The notes beneath the pieces were generated by a model. That model worked only from the letters and a program-made list of their open reading frames with translations. It was not told the origin of the DNA and made no database searches. A stretch of DNA of 45,095 nt from Sphingomonas sp. Ant H11. Lineage in GTDB: Bacteria; Pseudomonadota; Alphaproteobacteria; Sphingomonadales; Sphingomonadaceae. Positions 9,109-17,533 of this stretch are shown piece by piece. The number at the start of each line of letters is the position of its first letter. Position 1 is the stretch's first letter. The stretch covers positions 1-45,095 of the forward strand of contig NZ_JSBN01000057.1 of the NCBI RefSeq assembly GCF_000797515.1, given 5' to 3'. The position numbers and the translations under genes are program-made.

Positions 9109-11274
9109 ATGGCCCAAGCGGCATCGAAGAAGATTACCCTGTCGTCCTCGCGCGACATCCCCCTCAACAAGCTCGTGCTCTCCCAGTCGAACGTCCGGCG
9201 CGTCAAGGCCGGCGTCTCGATCGAGGAGCTCGCCGAGGACATCGCCCGGCGCGGCCTGCTGCAGGGCCTGTCGGTTCGCGCCATCGTCGGCGAGGACGGG
9301 ACCGAGACTGGCATCTACGAGATTCCGGCCGGCGGTCGGCGGTTCCGGGCGCTGGAGCTTTTGGTCAAGCAGAAGCGCCTTGCCAAGACTGCCCCCGTGC
9401 CCTGCGTCGTGCGCGACGACGGCATCGCCGAGGAAGACAGCCTCGCCGAGAACGTCCAGCGCGCGCCGCTCCACCCACTCGACCAGTTCCGGGCCTTCCA
9501 GGCGTTGCGCGAAAAGGGCCAGTCCGAGGAGGATATCGCGGCGGCGTTCTTCGTGCCGGTCGCGGTCGTCAAGCAGCGGTTGAAGCTCGCCTCGGTGTCG
9601 CCGCGCCTGCTCGACGTCTATGCCGAGGACGGCTTGACGCTGGACCAGCTGATGGCCTTCACCGTCTCGGGCGATCATGAGCGCCAGGAGCAGGTGTTCG
9701 AACGACTGACGCAAGGCTACGACAAGCAGCCCTACGTGATCCGGCGCATGCTGACCGAGCACGCCGTCCGCGCCTCCGACAAGCGGGCGCAGTTCGTCGG
9801 GATCGACGCCTATGTCGAGGCCGGCGGCACGATCCTGCGCGACCTGTTCCAGGCCGACGATGGCGGCTGGCTGCAGGATGTCAGCCTGCTCGAAATGATG
9901 GTGACGGAGAAGCTCCGGGAAGCTGCGGCCGAGGTACAGGCCGAGGGCTGGAAGTGGACCGAGGTCGCGACTTCGTTCCCCTACGGCCATGTGTTTGGCC
10001 TTCGTCAGCTGCGCGGCGAGGAGGTCCCCCTTACCGAGCAGGAGGAAGCCGCGCGTGCCGCGCTCCAGGCCGAGCTCGATGGACTGGAGGCCGAATACGC
10101 CGAGGCGGACGAGCTGCCCGAAGAGGTGGACGCACGCCTGGGCGAGATCGAGACCGCGCTGGAGGCCCTCGATCAGCGGCCGGTACGGTTCGACGTCGAC
10201 GAGATCGGGCGCGCCGGCGCCTTCGTGAGCATCGACGCCGGCGGCAGTGTGCGGATCGAGCGCGGGTTCGTCCGGTCGGAGGACGAGCTGCCGATCGAGC
10301 CGGAGGAGGACAGCGCCACCGGCGAACTGACCGGCGATGGCGAGGAGACGCGGACCGTCGCGGCTCAGGTCGACGACGATGGCACGACCGTTCAGGTCGG
10401 ACACGTCGAGGAGCCGGAGGAGGATGAGGGCCTGAAGCCCATTCCCGACCGGCTGATGGCGGAACTCACGGCGCATCGCACGATCGCGCTGCGCCATGCG
10501 CTCGGCGAGAACCCGGACGTGGCGTTCCTGGCGGCGCTGCACGCGCTCTGCATCCGCGTGTTCTACCGCTACGCGCTCGACACCTGCCTGGAGCTCGACC
10601 TGAAGAGCGCCGGCTTCGCCGCTCAGGCGCCGGGGCTCGCCGATACGCCGTCGGCCCGCGCGCTCGATGTGCGGCATCAGGCCTGGGCCAACACCCTTCC
10701 CAAGGAGCCGGAAGAGCTCTGGGACGCGCTCGACGGCTTCGATGCGGACAGCCGGCAGGCGCTGTTCGCGCACTGCGTCGCGCTGTCGGTCAACGCCGTG
10801 ATCGAGCCCTACAATCGCCGGCCGCGGGCGATCCTCCATGCCGACCGACTCGCCCAGGCGGTCGATCTCGACATGGCAGGCGCCGGCTGGACCCCGACCG
10901 TTGACGGGTTCCTCGGCCGGGTCACTAAGGCGCGCATCCTCGCCGCCGTGCGCGAGGCGAAGGGCGACCGGGCCGGTGACCGCATCGAGCACATGAAGAA
11001 GGGCGACATGGCGGAGACTGCCGCGCAGATCCTCGCTGGCTCGGGCTGGCTGCCGGAGCCGCTGCGCACGCCTGGGCGGGCGATCGTCACCGCCGCTGCG
11101 GAGACGACCGCCGATGGGGGGATCGCGGCGCCGGCCCCGGTCGAGCCCGCCGACACCGAGGTCGTCGAAGAGACGGCGGAGGACGGCGGCGAAACGGCTA
11201 TGGGCGAGTTCGAGCCCGTCGACGATGATGAAGAAGCCGAGGCCAACGTCCCCCACGCCGTCGCGGCCGAATAA
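9109..11274 (+). CDS. Long ParB/Srx-type nuclease-domain protein
   Basis: 721 aa. The N-terminal 60-170 region is a ParB/sulfiredoxin-fold domain: NVRRVKAGVSIEELAEDI, GRRFRAL and AEDSLAENVQR. A helix-turn-helix follows (KGQSEEDIAAAFFV, VKQRLKLASVSP). The middle has acidic Glu-rich coiled coil, and the last 60 residues are very acidic. Proteins of this size are standard in these ICEs beside DUF932 and are annotated ParB-like, but unlike partition ParB they lack an adjacent ParA; the small ParA lies at 26.5 kb. Role is likely DNA binding in element maintenance. ATG at 9109 follows GTGGAGTG. An 803-codon antisense frame here is only a shadow of the high GC. Confidence 0.9.
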   Translation: MAQAASKKITLSSSRDIPLNKLVLSQSNVRRVKAGVSIEELAEDIARRGLLQGLSVRAIVGEDGTETGIYEIPAGGRRFRALELLVKQKRLAKTAPVPCVVRDDGIAEEDSLAENVQRAPLHPLDQFRAFQALREKGQSEEDIAAAFFVPVAVVKQRLKLASVSPRLLDVYAEDGLTLDQLMAFTVSGDHERQEQVFERLTQGYDKQPYVIRRMLTEHAVRASDKRAQFVGIDAYVEAGGTILRDLFQADDGGWLQDVSLLEMMVTEKLREAAAEVQAEGWKWTEVATSFPYGHVFGLRQLRGEEVPLTEQEEAARAALQAELDGLEAEYAEADELPEEVDARLGEIETALEALDQRPVRFDVDEIGRAGAFVSIDAGGSVRIERGFVRSEDELPIEPEEDSATGELTGDGEETRTVAAQVDDDGTTVQVGHVEEPEEDEGLKPIPDRLMAELTAHRTIALRHALGENPDVAFLAALHALCIRVFYRYALDTCLELDLKSAGFAAQAPGLADTPSARALDVRHQAWANTLPKEPEELWDALDGFDADSRQALFAHCVALSVNAVIEPYNRRPRAILHADRLAQAVDLDMAGAGWTPTVDGFLGRVTKARILAAVREAKGDRAGDRIEHMKKGDMAETAAQILAGSGWLPEPLRTPGRAIVTAAAETTADGGIAAPAPVEPADTEVVEETAEDGGETAMGEFEPVDDDEEAEANVPHAVAAE

Positions 11275-11302
11275 CGTCCGTCAACAAACCCGTCTCCACC
11301 TC

Positions 11303-11332
11303 AGGCCCGCCGGCGATGGCGGGCCTTCTTTT
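11303..11332 (+). terminator. Rho-independent terminator after the ParB-like gene
   Basis: AGGCCCGCC and GGCGGGCCT form a 9-bp stem around a 6-nt loop, followed by TCTTTT. It lies 28 bp after the ParB-like stop and just before the Toprim ATG, so Toprim probably has partial read-through or its own promoter. Confidence 0.85.
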
Positions 11333-11344
11333 CTGGGGTCGCTC

Positions 11345-12403
11345 ATGCCGAACACCGCATCAGACCTCGCGCAACGTCTCGGCCGTCAGGCCGAAGCGGT
11401 CTGCCGCCATTACCTTTCCGCCGGACGCCGCGAGGGCCGCTACTGGCTGGTCGGCGACGCGCGCAACGCGACCGGCCGGTCGATGTTCGTCCGGCTGCAG
11501 GGCTCCGAATCCGGCAAGGGCGCTGCCGGCAAATGGACCGATGCCGCGACGGGCGAACATGGCGACCTACTCGATGTGATCCGCGAAAGCTGCGGCCTCC
11601 ACGGTTTCAAGGACGTCGCCGACGAGGCGCGCCGCTTCCTCAGCCTGCCGCATCCCGAGCCGACGCCCTGTAAGCGTTCGTCCCACCAGGCCGCCGCTCC
11701 GACAGGGTCGCCGGAGGCGGCACGGCGTCTAATCGCCATGTCGCAGCCGATTACGGGCACTATCGCTGAAACGTATCTGCGCAAACGCGGCATTACGGCT
11801 TTGCACGCAAGCGGGTCGCTGCGCTTCCACCCTCGCTGCTACTATCGCCCCGACCAGCATTCTCCGACCCAGACGTGGCCGGCAATGATCGCGGTCGTCA
11901 CCGACCTCAACGGCAGGATCACCGGGGCGCACCGCACCTATCTTGCGCCCCCTGGCATGGATTCTACGACAGACGGCAAGGCGCCGATCGAAACACCAAG
12001 GCGGGCGATGGGCGAGCTTCTCGGACATGCCGTGCGCTTCGGTGTGGCGCACGAGGTGATGGCGGCCGGCGAAGGCATTGAGACCATGCTGTCGCTACGC
12101 CAAGCGCTGCCTGCAATGCCGGCGGCCGCGGCGCTCTCCGCTGCGCACCTCGCTGCCATCCTCTTCCCCGACACACTGCGCCGGCTCTACATCGCGCGCG
12201 ACGACGATCCGGCAGGCGACCGGGCGATGGCGACCTTGATCGACCGAGCGGACGCGGCCGGCATCGAGGCGATCGTGCTGTCGCCAAGCCTAGAGGACTT
12301 CAACGAGGATCTGCGCATCCTGGGTCAGAATCGCCTTCGGGCCGCTTTGCGGGCGCAGATCGCGCCGCACGACGTCGCGCGTTTCATGGAGCTGGCGGCA
12401 TAG
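11345..12403 (+). CDS. Toprim-domain protein (DUF7146 type)
   Basis: 352 aa. The first 110 residues resemble the primase-like zinc-less module found in plasmid Toprim proteins (AEAVCRHYLSAGRREGRYW, GKWTDAATGEHGDLLDVI). The middle reads PITGTIAETYLRKRGI and LRFHPRC. The C-terminal Toprim fold has the catalytic Glu in AGEGIETML near residue 243 and the Asp pair in ARDDDPAGDRA near 285, where metal is bound. Such proteins are thought to act as primases or helicase partners in strand synthesis after transfer. ATG lies just after the preceding terminator. A normal backbone member between ParB-like and DUF2493. Confidence 0.88.
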   Translation: MPNTASDLAQRLGRQAEAVCRHYLSAGRREGRYWLVGDARNATGRSMFVRLQGSESGKGAAGKWTDAATGEHGDLLDVIRESCGLHGFKDVADEARRFLSLPHPEPTPCKRSSHQAAAPTGSPEAARRLIAMSQPITGTIAETYLRKRGITALHASGSLRFHPRCYYRPDQHSPTQTWPAMIAVVTDLNGRITGAHRTYLAPPGMDSTTDGKAPIETPRRAMGELLGHAVRFGVAHEVMAAGEGIETMLSLRQALPAMPAAAALSAAHLAAILFPDTLRRLYIARDDDPAGDRAMATLIDRADAAGIEAIVLSPSLEDFNEDLRILGQNRLRAALRAQIAPHDVARFMELAA

Positions 12404-12533
12404 GCCGAGAATGGATGTGGCAGGCAATCCGGTCTCCGCCTCGCTCAGATGCTTTCCCGTGTCGGGGAGGACCGCGCCCCGGCCTTCGAGAGGGCGATCG
12501 GCCGGCAACCGGGCCGGACCGGCAATGTCTGCA

Positions 12534-12594
12534 GCCGACTATTTTCCGGCGCGGCCCCGTGGGCCGCTTTCCATCGCGAAACAAAATAGCCGGC
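12534..12594. repeat. Nested inverted repeat after the Toprim gene
   Basis: An outer repeat of 12 bases (12534-12545 against 12583-12594, one mismatch, both carrying CTATTTT or its complement) surrounds a second, perfect hairpin. The AT-rich outer arms stand out in GC-rich DNA. Confidence 0.7.
12551..12570 (+). terminator. Hairpin GCGGCCC-CGT-GGGCCGC with short T run
   Basis: A perfect 7-bp GC stem with a 3-nt loop followed by TTT, about 150 bp after the Toprim stop. It is the inner part of the nested repeat. It could terminate Toprim transcription. The remainder of the 315-bp gap (12404-12717) shows no gene. Confidence 0.55.
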
Positions 12595-12717
12595 CTCCGC
12601 CATCCTCCGCTGACGCTTCGGCCCTGCGCTTCGCTGCGGGTGCAGGTCCGGTCCGCTCGCCAGCTTTCGTCGCCATGAAGGCCGCGAGGGTCGCGGTCAC
12701 GACCGACGGAGCATCCC

Positions 12718-13646
12718 ATGAGCGAGCATCACGACCACGAACCGGACCACGCCGCATCTCCCACCGACCATGTCCTCAGCGAACTTCAGCTCTATGGCTA
12801 CCGTCCCTTCGCGGACGACCCCGACCCGAGGGAGCTGCCCGATGGCAAACATGTGCAGGCGCCATCGCGGACATCTTCGACGCCCTGATCTCGACGCTCG
12901 GAGACACCCGCCTCGAGCCGGACCTCGACGACCTCCTCTGGTCGACGGTCAACCTCTTCCACCGCGCCACCGAGCGGATCGAGCGCGAACTGGACGACAA
13001 CGAGCAGGCGCAGCGCCGCTCGCAGCGCGAGCAGGACGGCAGCGAGGTCAAGTCGGTCGAGTTGGAACGCCTCACTGCCGAAGGGCAGACGCTGATCGAG
13101 CGGCGCGACGCCTTCGAACTGATGCGCGACCAGGCCGCCGAGCAGTTCGAGCGCCAAACCCGCTCATCGTGGAGACCCCGCAGCGGATCGATGGTCAACC
13201 ACCGCCACCTGACCTCGGCGATGATCGACAGCCGTGATTTCCTCGCGGCGAAGAAGCGGGCCGAGACGCAGGTCATGCTCCCGGCTGGCCCGAAAATCGC
13301 CTTCACCGGCGGGCTGGACTTCAACGACCACCGTCTGATCTGGGCCAAGCTCGATCAGGTCCACGCCAAGTATCCTGACATGGTGTTGCTCCACGGCGGT
13401 TCGCCGAAGGGCGCCGAACGCATCGCATCCCGTTGGGCGGACCATCGCAAGGTGCCGCAGGTGGCGTTCAAGCCCGACTGGACCAGGCACGCCAAGGCCG
13501 CGCCCTTCAAGCGCAACGATCAGATGCTGGACGTGCTGCCGATCGGGGTCCTGCATTTCCCCGGCACCGGCATTCAGGACAACCTCGCCGACAAAGCCAA
13601 AAAGCTCGGCATCCCGGTTTGGCACTTTGGAGCCGGGGCGAGTTAG
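12718..13646 (+). CDS. DUF2493 (SLOG-like) protein, frameshift near 12859
   Basis: About 309 aa after adding one G (CAGGGCGCC read as CAGGCGCC), which restores DGKHVQGAIADIFDAL. The N-terminus is His/Asp-rich, followed by a coiled-coil stretch with many Glu and Arg. The C-terminal 110 residues are the DUF2493 domain: IAFTGGLDFNDHRLIWAKLD, VLLHGGSPKGAERIASRWA and the ending KKLGIPVWHF. DUF2493 is a Rossmann-like fold related to SLOG domains that bind nucleotides or nucleotide-derived ligands; the role in ICEs is unknown. ATG at 12718 is taken because the preceding frame is not family-like. Confidence 0.82.
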
Positions 13647-13689
13647 CCCCGGACTTCCGCAACACCAACTATTTTGTTAGGATTTGCCA

Positions 13690-14148
13690 ATGTCCGACGA
13701 TCCTATCATGACAGAAATCCAAGCAGCCATCACGACCTTACAAAGTGGTGCACGAGCCGAAGCGCGCCAAGCATTCGTGGATATCTGGGTTAAAATTGAG
13801 CTCGATCCAAGACCCCTCCATGAGTGCACACTGGCGCACTTCATGGCCGATGCGCAGGACGACCTGCAGGATGAGCTGGCATGGGACCAGCGAGCGCTAG
13901 CTGCAGCGCTGCGCTGCACCGACGCCGAAGCTAAAGGGCATCACGACAGCCTATCTATTGCGGCTTTCATGCCGTCGTTACATCTCAACCTCGGCGACGA
14001 CTATTTGCGCCTAGGAGACAGAGCGGGTTGCCAGCGCCATCTCGCGGCTGGAATGGCCGCCACCGCAGATCTGCCCGACACGCCGTATGCGAGCATGATT
14101 CGCGGCGGCTTGGATCGTCTGGCTGAGCGTCTCAATTCGGTGCCGTAG
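13690..14148 (+). CDS. Hypothetical protein, possibly TPR-like
   Basis: 152 aa, not recognised with certainty. It is helical throughout; HLNLGDDYLRLGDRAGCQRHL and a Leu/Ala-rich repeat pattern suggest a tetratricopeptide-like fold. It is lower in GC than neighbours (the leader is AT-rich around 13660-13690), so it is probably a newer arrival. ATG at 13690 follows TTAGGA at good distance; TTG at 13684 is a poorer choice. It stands alone between DUF2493 and the first direct repeat. Confidence 0.6.
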   Translation: MSDDPIMTEIQAAITTLQSGARAEARQAFVDIWVKIELDPRPLHECTLAHFMADAQDDLQDELAWDQRALAAALRCTDAEAKGHHDSLSIAAFMPSLHLNLGDDYLRLGDRAGCQRHLAAGMAATADLPDTPYASMIRGGLDRLAERLNSVP

Positions 14149-14272
14149 GACCGTTCCGTTTCAGGCCGCGCACTGTTGCATTCCCCTGCGGGCTCACGAC
14201 AAGGGCGAAGTCCGGCCCGTATCCAGAACAACCATCGAACCACCCATCGCCGGCCACCATCTCCCGCTTTGC

Positions 14273-14320
14273 TGCGCTGATCCTTGGTCCGACCGATCGC
14301 TTGACGCCATCAACCGATAA
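14273..14320. repeat. Imperfect direct repeat, copy A
   Basis: 48 bases that match 16622-16669 at 40 positions without gaps, including ATCCTTGGTCCG and ACGCCATCAACC. Copies lie either side of the GFA/reductase/SRPBCC/ArsR block. On the minus strand copy A lies in a frame (14356-14132) reading VDGVKRSVGPRISA and copy B reads VDGVRASAGPRISA, so the similarity may come from a lost coding sequence rather than an attachment site. Confidence 0.65.
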
Positions 14321-14383
14321 TATTTGGAACAGCCCGCGTCTCAGCATTCGACTCATCCACGGGAACGGTGCGATCAGGCATAT

Positions 14384-14734
14384 CTAAAGATTAGCACCGT
14401 CCACGTCTTGAATTGCCAGGCCATCGAGATCGATCGACGGCACGCACCGTAGGTTAATGAACGCTATATCAGCACCATCTGGACCCTTGCCATAACCAAA
14501 CGCCTCACAACCGCATGTCGAACAGAACCGGTGAGCAATGGCATGTTTATTGAAGAAATAATCTGTAAGCACCTCTTCTCCCTGAAGGATCATTAGACTG
14601 CCTGACGGCACAAAGGATAGCAAAAACCCCTTCCTTCGACAGTGCGAACAGTTACACCTGACCGCATTCACTGGAGGGTCTTCGTTGACTCGGAATGCTA
14701 CTTTCCCACAGTGACAGCTGCCTTCGTAAGCCAT
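14384..14734 (-). CDS. GFA-family zinc protein
   Basis: 116 aa. GFA-fold proteins bind zinc through cysteines; the name comes from a glutathione-dependent formaldehyde-activating enzyme, though most members have no proven activity. Zinc ligands are visible: SCHCGKV near residue 7, CNCSHCRRKG near 28 and FCSTCGCEAFG near 90. The length is normal. It is last in a minus-strand block that begins with ArsR at 16365, but about 205 bp separate it from the reductase gene, and that gap shows nothing recognisable. It may have its own promoter. Confidence 0.85.
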   Translation of the reverse strand: MAYEGSCHCGKVAFRVNEDPPVNAVRCNCSHCRRKGFLLSFVPSGSLMILQGEEVLTDYFFNKHAIAHRFCSTCGCEAFGYGKGPDGADIAFINLRCVPSIDLDGLAIQDVDGANL

Positions 14735-14939
14735 GCAGCGCCTCCTTACAGCTTGCTACGACAAAGCCAGGTAGCAACACGAACGCCCCCTTGGGTGCCT
14801 GCCGCGACAACCCGGTCGGGGAGCCATGTAATGGCCACTCGTCAAACGAGCTAGCACCTAAGCCATTGGTCGCAAGACTCCGATTTGTCCCTGTTGTGCA
14901 TGTGATTGGAAGCAAAGGGGCCTGCGAGCTGCGTCCAAC

Positions 14940-15512
14940 CTACCTTCTTGGCTCATAGCGCAGAGCCACGGCGCCGGAGCTCAGCTCAATCCGGTCGACG
15001 AGTTTCAAGTCGATGACCTTTGAGAGGCCGGCGAACAAGCTGGGGCCACGCCCCACAATAATGGGCTGGACCACGAACTCATACTCGTCGATCAGATCCA
15101 TCTCCGCCAACGCCATTGGGAGCCTGACGCCACCGGTGAACAGCGCCTTCCCGGGTTCTTGTTTAAGCGCCTGGACGGCCTCGGCCAAATCGCCACGGAC
15201 CAGCTCCGCGTTCCAATCGACCTCGCCGAGCGTGCTGGAAACGACGTACTTCTTCATCGCATCAATGGTCCGTGCGAACGGGTCCGTCCACTCGGGCATT
15301 GTCAAGGTCCGCGTCTCCAGCCGCCACGCTTCCTCCATCATCTGGTAGGTGACGCGACCAAAGAGCAGCGCATCGGCGCGGCCCATGCTCGCTATGGCAT
15401 GGCGATGTGTTGCACGCAGCGCCTCCTCCAGAAGCACCGCGTCCGTAGAGCCGGCGCTATGGTCGACACAACCGTCGATCGTCACGTTGATGGAGTAGAG
15501 AAGGGGTCGCAT
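14940..15512 (-). CDS. Dihydrofolate reductase-family (RibD C-terminal fold) protein
   Basis: 190 aa. Belongs to the RibD-C/DHFR-like reductase family. Visible signatures are the N-terminal strand LLYSINVTIDGCVDH, GRADALLFGRVTYQMM near residue 50, KKYVVSSTL, and GKALFTGGVRLPMAL near 125, which forms the NADPH-binding turn. Substrate unknown; these proteins often travel with ArsR and SRPBCC genes, as here. The start overlaps the upstream SRPBCC stop by one base (shared position 15512), so the two are translationally coupled in the operon arsR-SRPBCC-reductase. Confidence 0.87.
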   Translation of the reverse strand: MRPLLYSINVTIDGCVDHSAGSTDAVLLEEALRATHRHAIASMGRADALLFGRVTYQMMEEAWRLETRTLTMPEWTDPFARTIDAMKKYVVSSTLGEVDWNAELVRGDLAEAVQALKQEPGKALFTGGVRLPMALAEMDLIDEYEFVVQPIIVGRGPSLFAGLSKVIDLKLVDRIELSSGAVALRYEPRR

Positions 15513-16027
15513 TATGGACGTTGCTCCTTTGTTGCTCTTGCTGAGATAGCCAGGTCGAATTTTTGCAGCTGGCTGGTCAATCCAAGGATTGCGCCGCTTG
15601 TCATCTCGGGGTCCGGATGACGATCCGCGGTAAGGACCATCCGAACACGCCCGGCTTCGACGCTCATCTCAACCAGCATGTCATACGGATACGGCTCGAC
15701 GCCGGGGACGAAGTCCATGTCGAAGCGGATGCGCAGCCGCCGGTGGCGCACCATCTCCACGAGCCGACCGCTCACCCTCGCGGTCTGCCGCATGTCGAGG
15801 TTCGCCAGATAGGCGACCTGCTCGGCACCCACCGCGGTCATCACATAATCAAAGGCGCCGCCGACCCGCAGCTGAAGGGCCGTCATCTCGACGCGCATTC
15901 CCTCGGGTGCGAACCACTCCTCCAGCCCTTCTTTCGTGGTCCATAGCGCCCAGACGTCCTCGATCGATGCGTCATAGACCCGCTCGAACCTGATCGGACC
16001 CGCGGCCCGCTCGCTGGCCTGCGCCAT
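15512..16027 (-). CDS. SRPBCC/AHSA1-family protein
   Basis: 171 aa from ATG at 16027 (GTG 16030 is also open). START-like fold with a hydrophobic ligand cavity. Visible family features are FERVYDASIEDVWALWTT at the N-terminus, the LEEWFAPEGM turn near 38, and a C-terminal amphipathic helix. The ligand is unknown. It overlaps the ArsR stop at its first base. ArsR plus SRPBCC pairs are common and often controlled by the ArsR protein; a second such pair is at 36.1-36.9 kb. Confidence 0.88.
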   Translation of the reverse strand: MAQASERAAGPIRFERVYDASIEDVWALWTTKEGLEEWFAPEGMRVEMTALQLRVGGAFDYVMTAVGAEQVAYLANLDMRQTARVSGRLVEMVRHRRLRIRFDMDFVPGVEPYPYDMLVEMSVEAGRVRMVLTADRHPDPEMTSGAILGLTSQLQKFDLAISARATKEQRP

Positions 16028-16365
16028 CACTTCTCACCCTCGGATTGCCGCGCGCTCGCCCGTCGCGCCAGAGCTGCATCGAAACGATCGAGCCGGCCCT
16101 CCCAAAGCCTGCGATAGCTTCGAACCCAGTCGTCGATCGCATGGAACGGCTCAGGTCGGAGCGAGTAGAGGCGCCTTGCCCCATCGGGCCTCATGACGAC
16201 GAATCCCGCTTCCCCGAGGATTCTCAGGTGCCGCGAAACGCCGGACTGATCGATGTCCACGGCACGAACGAGGTCGCCCACCGCCTGTTCCCCGGCTGCC
16301 AGCGCTTCCACGATACGAAGCCGCGTCGGGTCGGCCAATGTCTGGAAAACGCTTTGTTGCATCAT
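16027..16365 (-). CDS. ArsR-family repressor
   Basis: 112 aa winged helix. The recognition region SGVSRHLRILGEAGF lies near residues 40-55, preceded by LADPTRLRIVEALAAGE. No Cys-based metal site of the classical ArsR type is seen; this subgroup generally senses other signals and controls a downstream SRPBCC gene. First gene of the operon arsR-SRPBCC-reductase. A perfect dyad directly precedes the start codon (16367-16378) and overlaps the predicted -10, which supports autorepression. ATG at 16365 is used; ATG at 16362 is next to it. Confidence 0.9.
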   Translation of the reverse strand: MMQQSVFQTLADPTRLRIVEALAAGEQAVGDLVRAVDIDQSGVSRHLRILGEAGFVVMRPDGARRLYSLRPEPFHAIDDWVRSYRRLWEGRLDRFDAALARRASARQSEGEK

Positions 16366-16366
16366 G

Positions 16367-16400
16367 ATACATATGTATATCGGTGCATATCGAGCGTCAA
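16367..16400 (-). promoter_or_regulatory. arsR promoter and operator, first cassette
   Basis: TTGACG (16400-16395, minus strand) and TACATA (16377-16372) are 17 nt apart. The perfect palindrome ATACATATGTAT at 16367-16378 covers the -10 and abuts the start codon. The expected transcription start falls on or next to the ATG, so the mRNA may be leaderless. Confidence 0.7.
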
Positions 16401-16621
16401 GCCGCCTGCCCGCGGCTGGGACCCTGAGCGTTGGCGCCCAGCCTCAACTCCGCTTCTGACGGGGGGTAGCCGTGCCCCTCCGTCACGGGTCGAAAGACAG
16501 GTGCCGGCCGAATAGCGATCAGCGAGGCTGTGTCGTGACCAACCGATCAAGATCGGCGCGCGTCGTAATGGAGAATCCAGTCAAGCCTCCGGTCCGGACG
16601 TCCGACCAGCCCCCTTGTCCT

Positions 16622-16669
16622 TGCGCTAATCCTTGGTCCGGCCGAGGCCCTAACGCCATCAACCCATAA
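16622..16669. repeat. Imperfect direct repeat, copy B
   Basis: Partner of 14273-14320, same orientation. It lies 257 bp beyond the ArsR start, in a 431-bp gap (16366-16796) that otherwise holds only the arsR promoter and the leader of the next small gene. Confidence 0.65.
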
Positions 16670-16796
16670 AGGGTCGGCTATGCGCGCATGCCGCCGCTGC
16701 GGCTTCGCCTGCGCGGTGATTGCGGCCCTCGGCCGGACACATCGGGCGCCAGTCACGCGGGGGTTGGTCCCCCGCCTCCAGACAGGAGCCGGAACG

Positions 16797-16964
16797 ATGT
16801 CCCTCAACCAAGCGCACGCCTTCGCCTTCAGCCTCGCCACGACGCTGATGGTCACCATCGTGATCTTCGAGGCCGGTGACGGCAGCCTCTCGGTCGTTCC
16901 CGCCAACGAATATGACGGCGACGCCGCGGCTATCGTCCACGAAGTGGATCCCTTCGCGCCCTAA
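16797..16964 (+). CDS. Small membrane-anchored hypothetical protein
   Basis: 55 aa. One hydrophobic segment (residues 7-25, AFAFSLATTLMVTIVIFEA) is followed by a short acidic tail ending DPFAP. It could be an anchored or exported peptide. ATG at 16797 follows AGGAG at 16784-16788. Small proteins like this are common near DUF736 in these ICEs, but no function is known. Confidence 0.6.
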   Translation: MSLNQAHAFAFSLATTLMVTIVIFEAGDGSLSVVPANEYDGDAAAIVHEVDPFAP

Positions 16965-16981
16965 GCACGAAGGGCTCAGTC

Positions 16982-17009
16982 GAGCGGAGATCCTGCCGGA
17001 TTTCCGCTC
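16982..17009. other. Stable 12-bp hairpin
   Basis: GAGCGGAGATCC and GGATTTCCGCTC pair over 12 positions with one G-U, around TGCC. It follows the small membrane protein by 17 bp. There is no T run, so a plain intrinsic terminator is unlikely; an RNA-stabilising or attenuating hairpin is possible. Confidence 0.6.
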
Positions 17010-17099
17010 CCGCGCATGCTCTCTTTCGGCTATACTTCGATCTGCGCCGTGGCGGTGGTGGAAGGCGCGACCCATAGACTATTCGCATGGAGCACCACC

Positions 17100-17533
17100 A
17101 TGGTTATTGGCATCCTCATCAGCATCACGGCCATCGGCATCTTGTGCTGGCTGCTCTTCACGCTCGCCATCTACGCGCTGCCCCTGTTCGCCGGCGTCGC
17201 CGCCGGCAGCTGGGCCTATGAGATGGGCGCAGGCTGGCCCGGCGGCATCCTGGCCGGCCTTATAACCGCCGGGCTGACGCTCGGGCTCGGCCAGTTCCTC
17301 TTCACCCTCACCCGTCCGGCCTGGCTGCGGCTGGCCGTCGGCTGGTGTTTGCAGCGCCCGCGGCGCTGGCCGGCTACCACGCCGTCCATGGGATCGCGAA
17401 GCACGCGGTGCCCTCGGAAACCTGGCAGACGCTGTTCTCCATCGTCGGCGCTGTCGCGGTCGGCATCACGGCATGGACCCGGATCGCTGCCGCCGCTCCC
17501 GCCCGATCGAGCGAGAGGTTCGCGGGGGCGTAA
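17100..17533 (+). CDS. Membrane protein, frameshift near 17342
   Basis: About 144 aa after adding one C (GGCCTGG read as GGCTGG), which restores AVGLVFAAPAALAGYHAVHG. Four hydrophobic segments: GILISITAIGILCWLLFTLA, ALPLFAGVAAGSWAYEM, the GGILAGLITAGLTLGLGQF stretch, and the C-terminal FSIVGAVAVGITAW. Gly-rich membrane segments suggest a small multi-pass inner-membrane protein. I recall similar proteins among ICE accessory genes but know no function. ATG at 17100 is the first that gives the membrane-like frame. Confidence 0.65.

Noticed and set aside
8845..11256. An 803-codon open frame on the minus strand
   Set aside because: It is antisense to the ParB-like gene, has no family features, and long shadow frames are expected in such GC-rich coding DNA.
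16547..17075. Minus-strand frames opposite the small membrane protein
   Set aside because: They lack family features except the short stretch inside repeat B, which is reported there.
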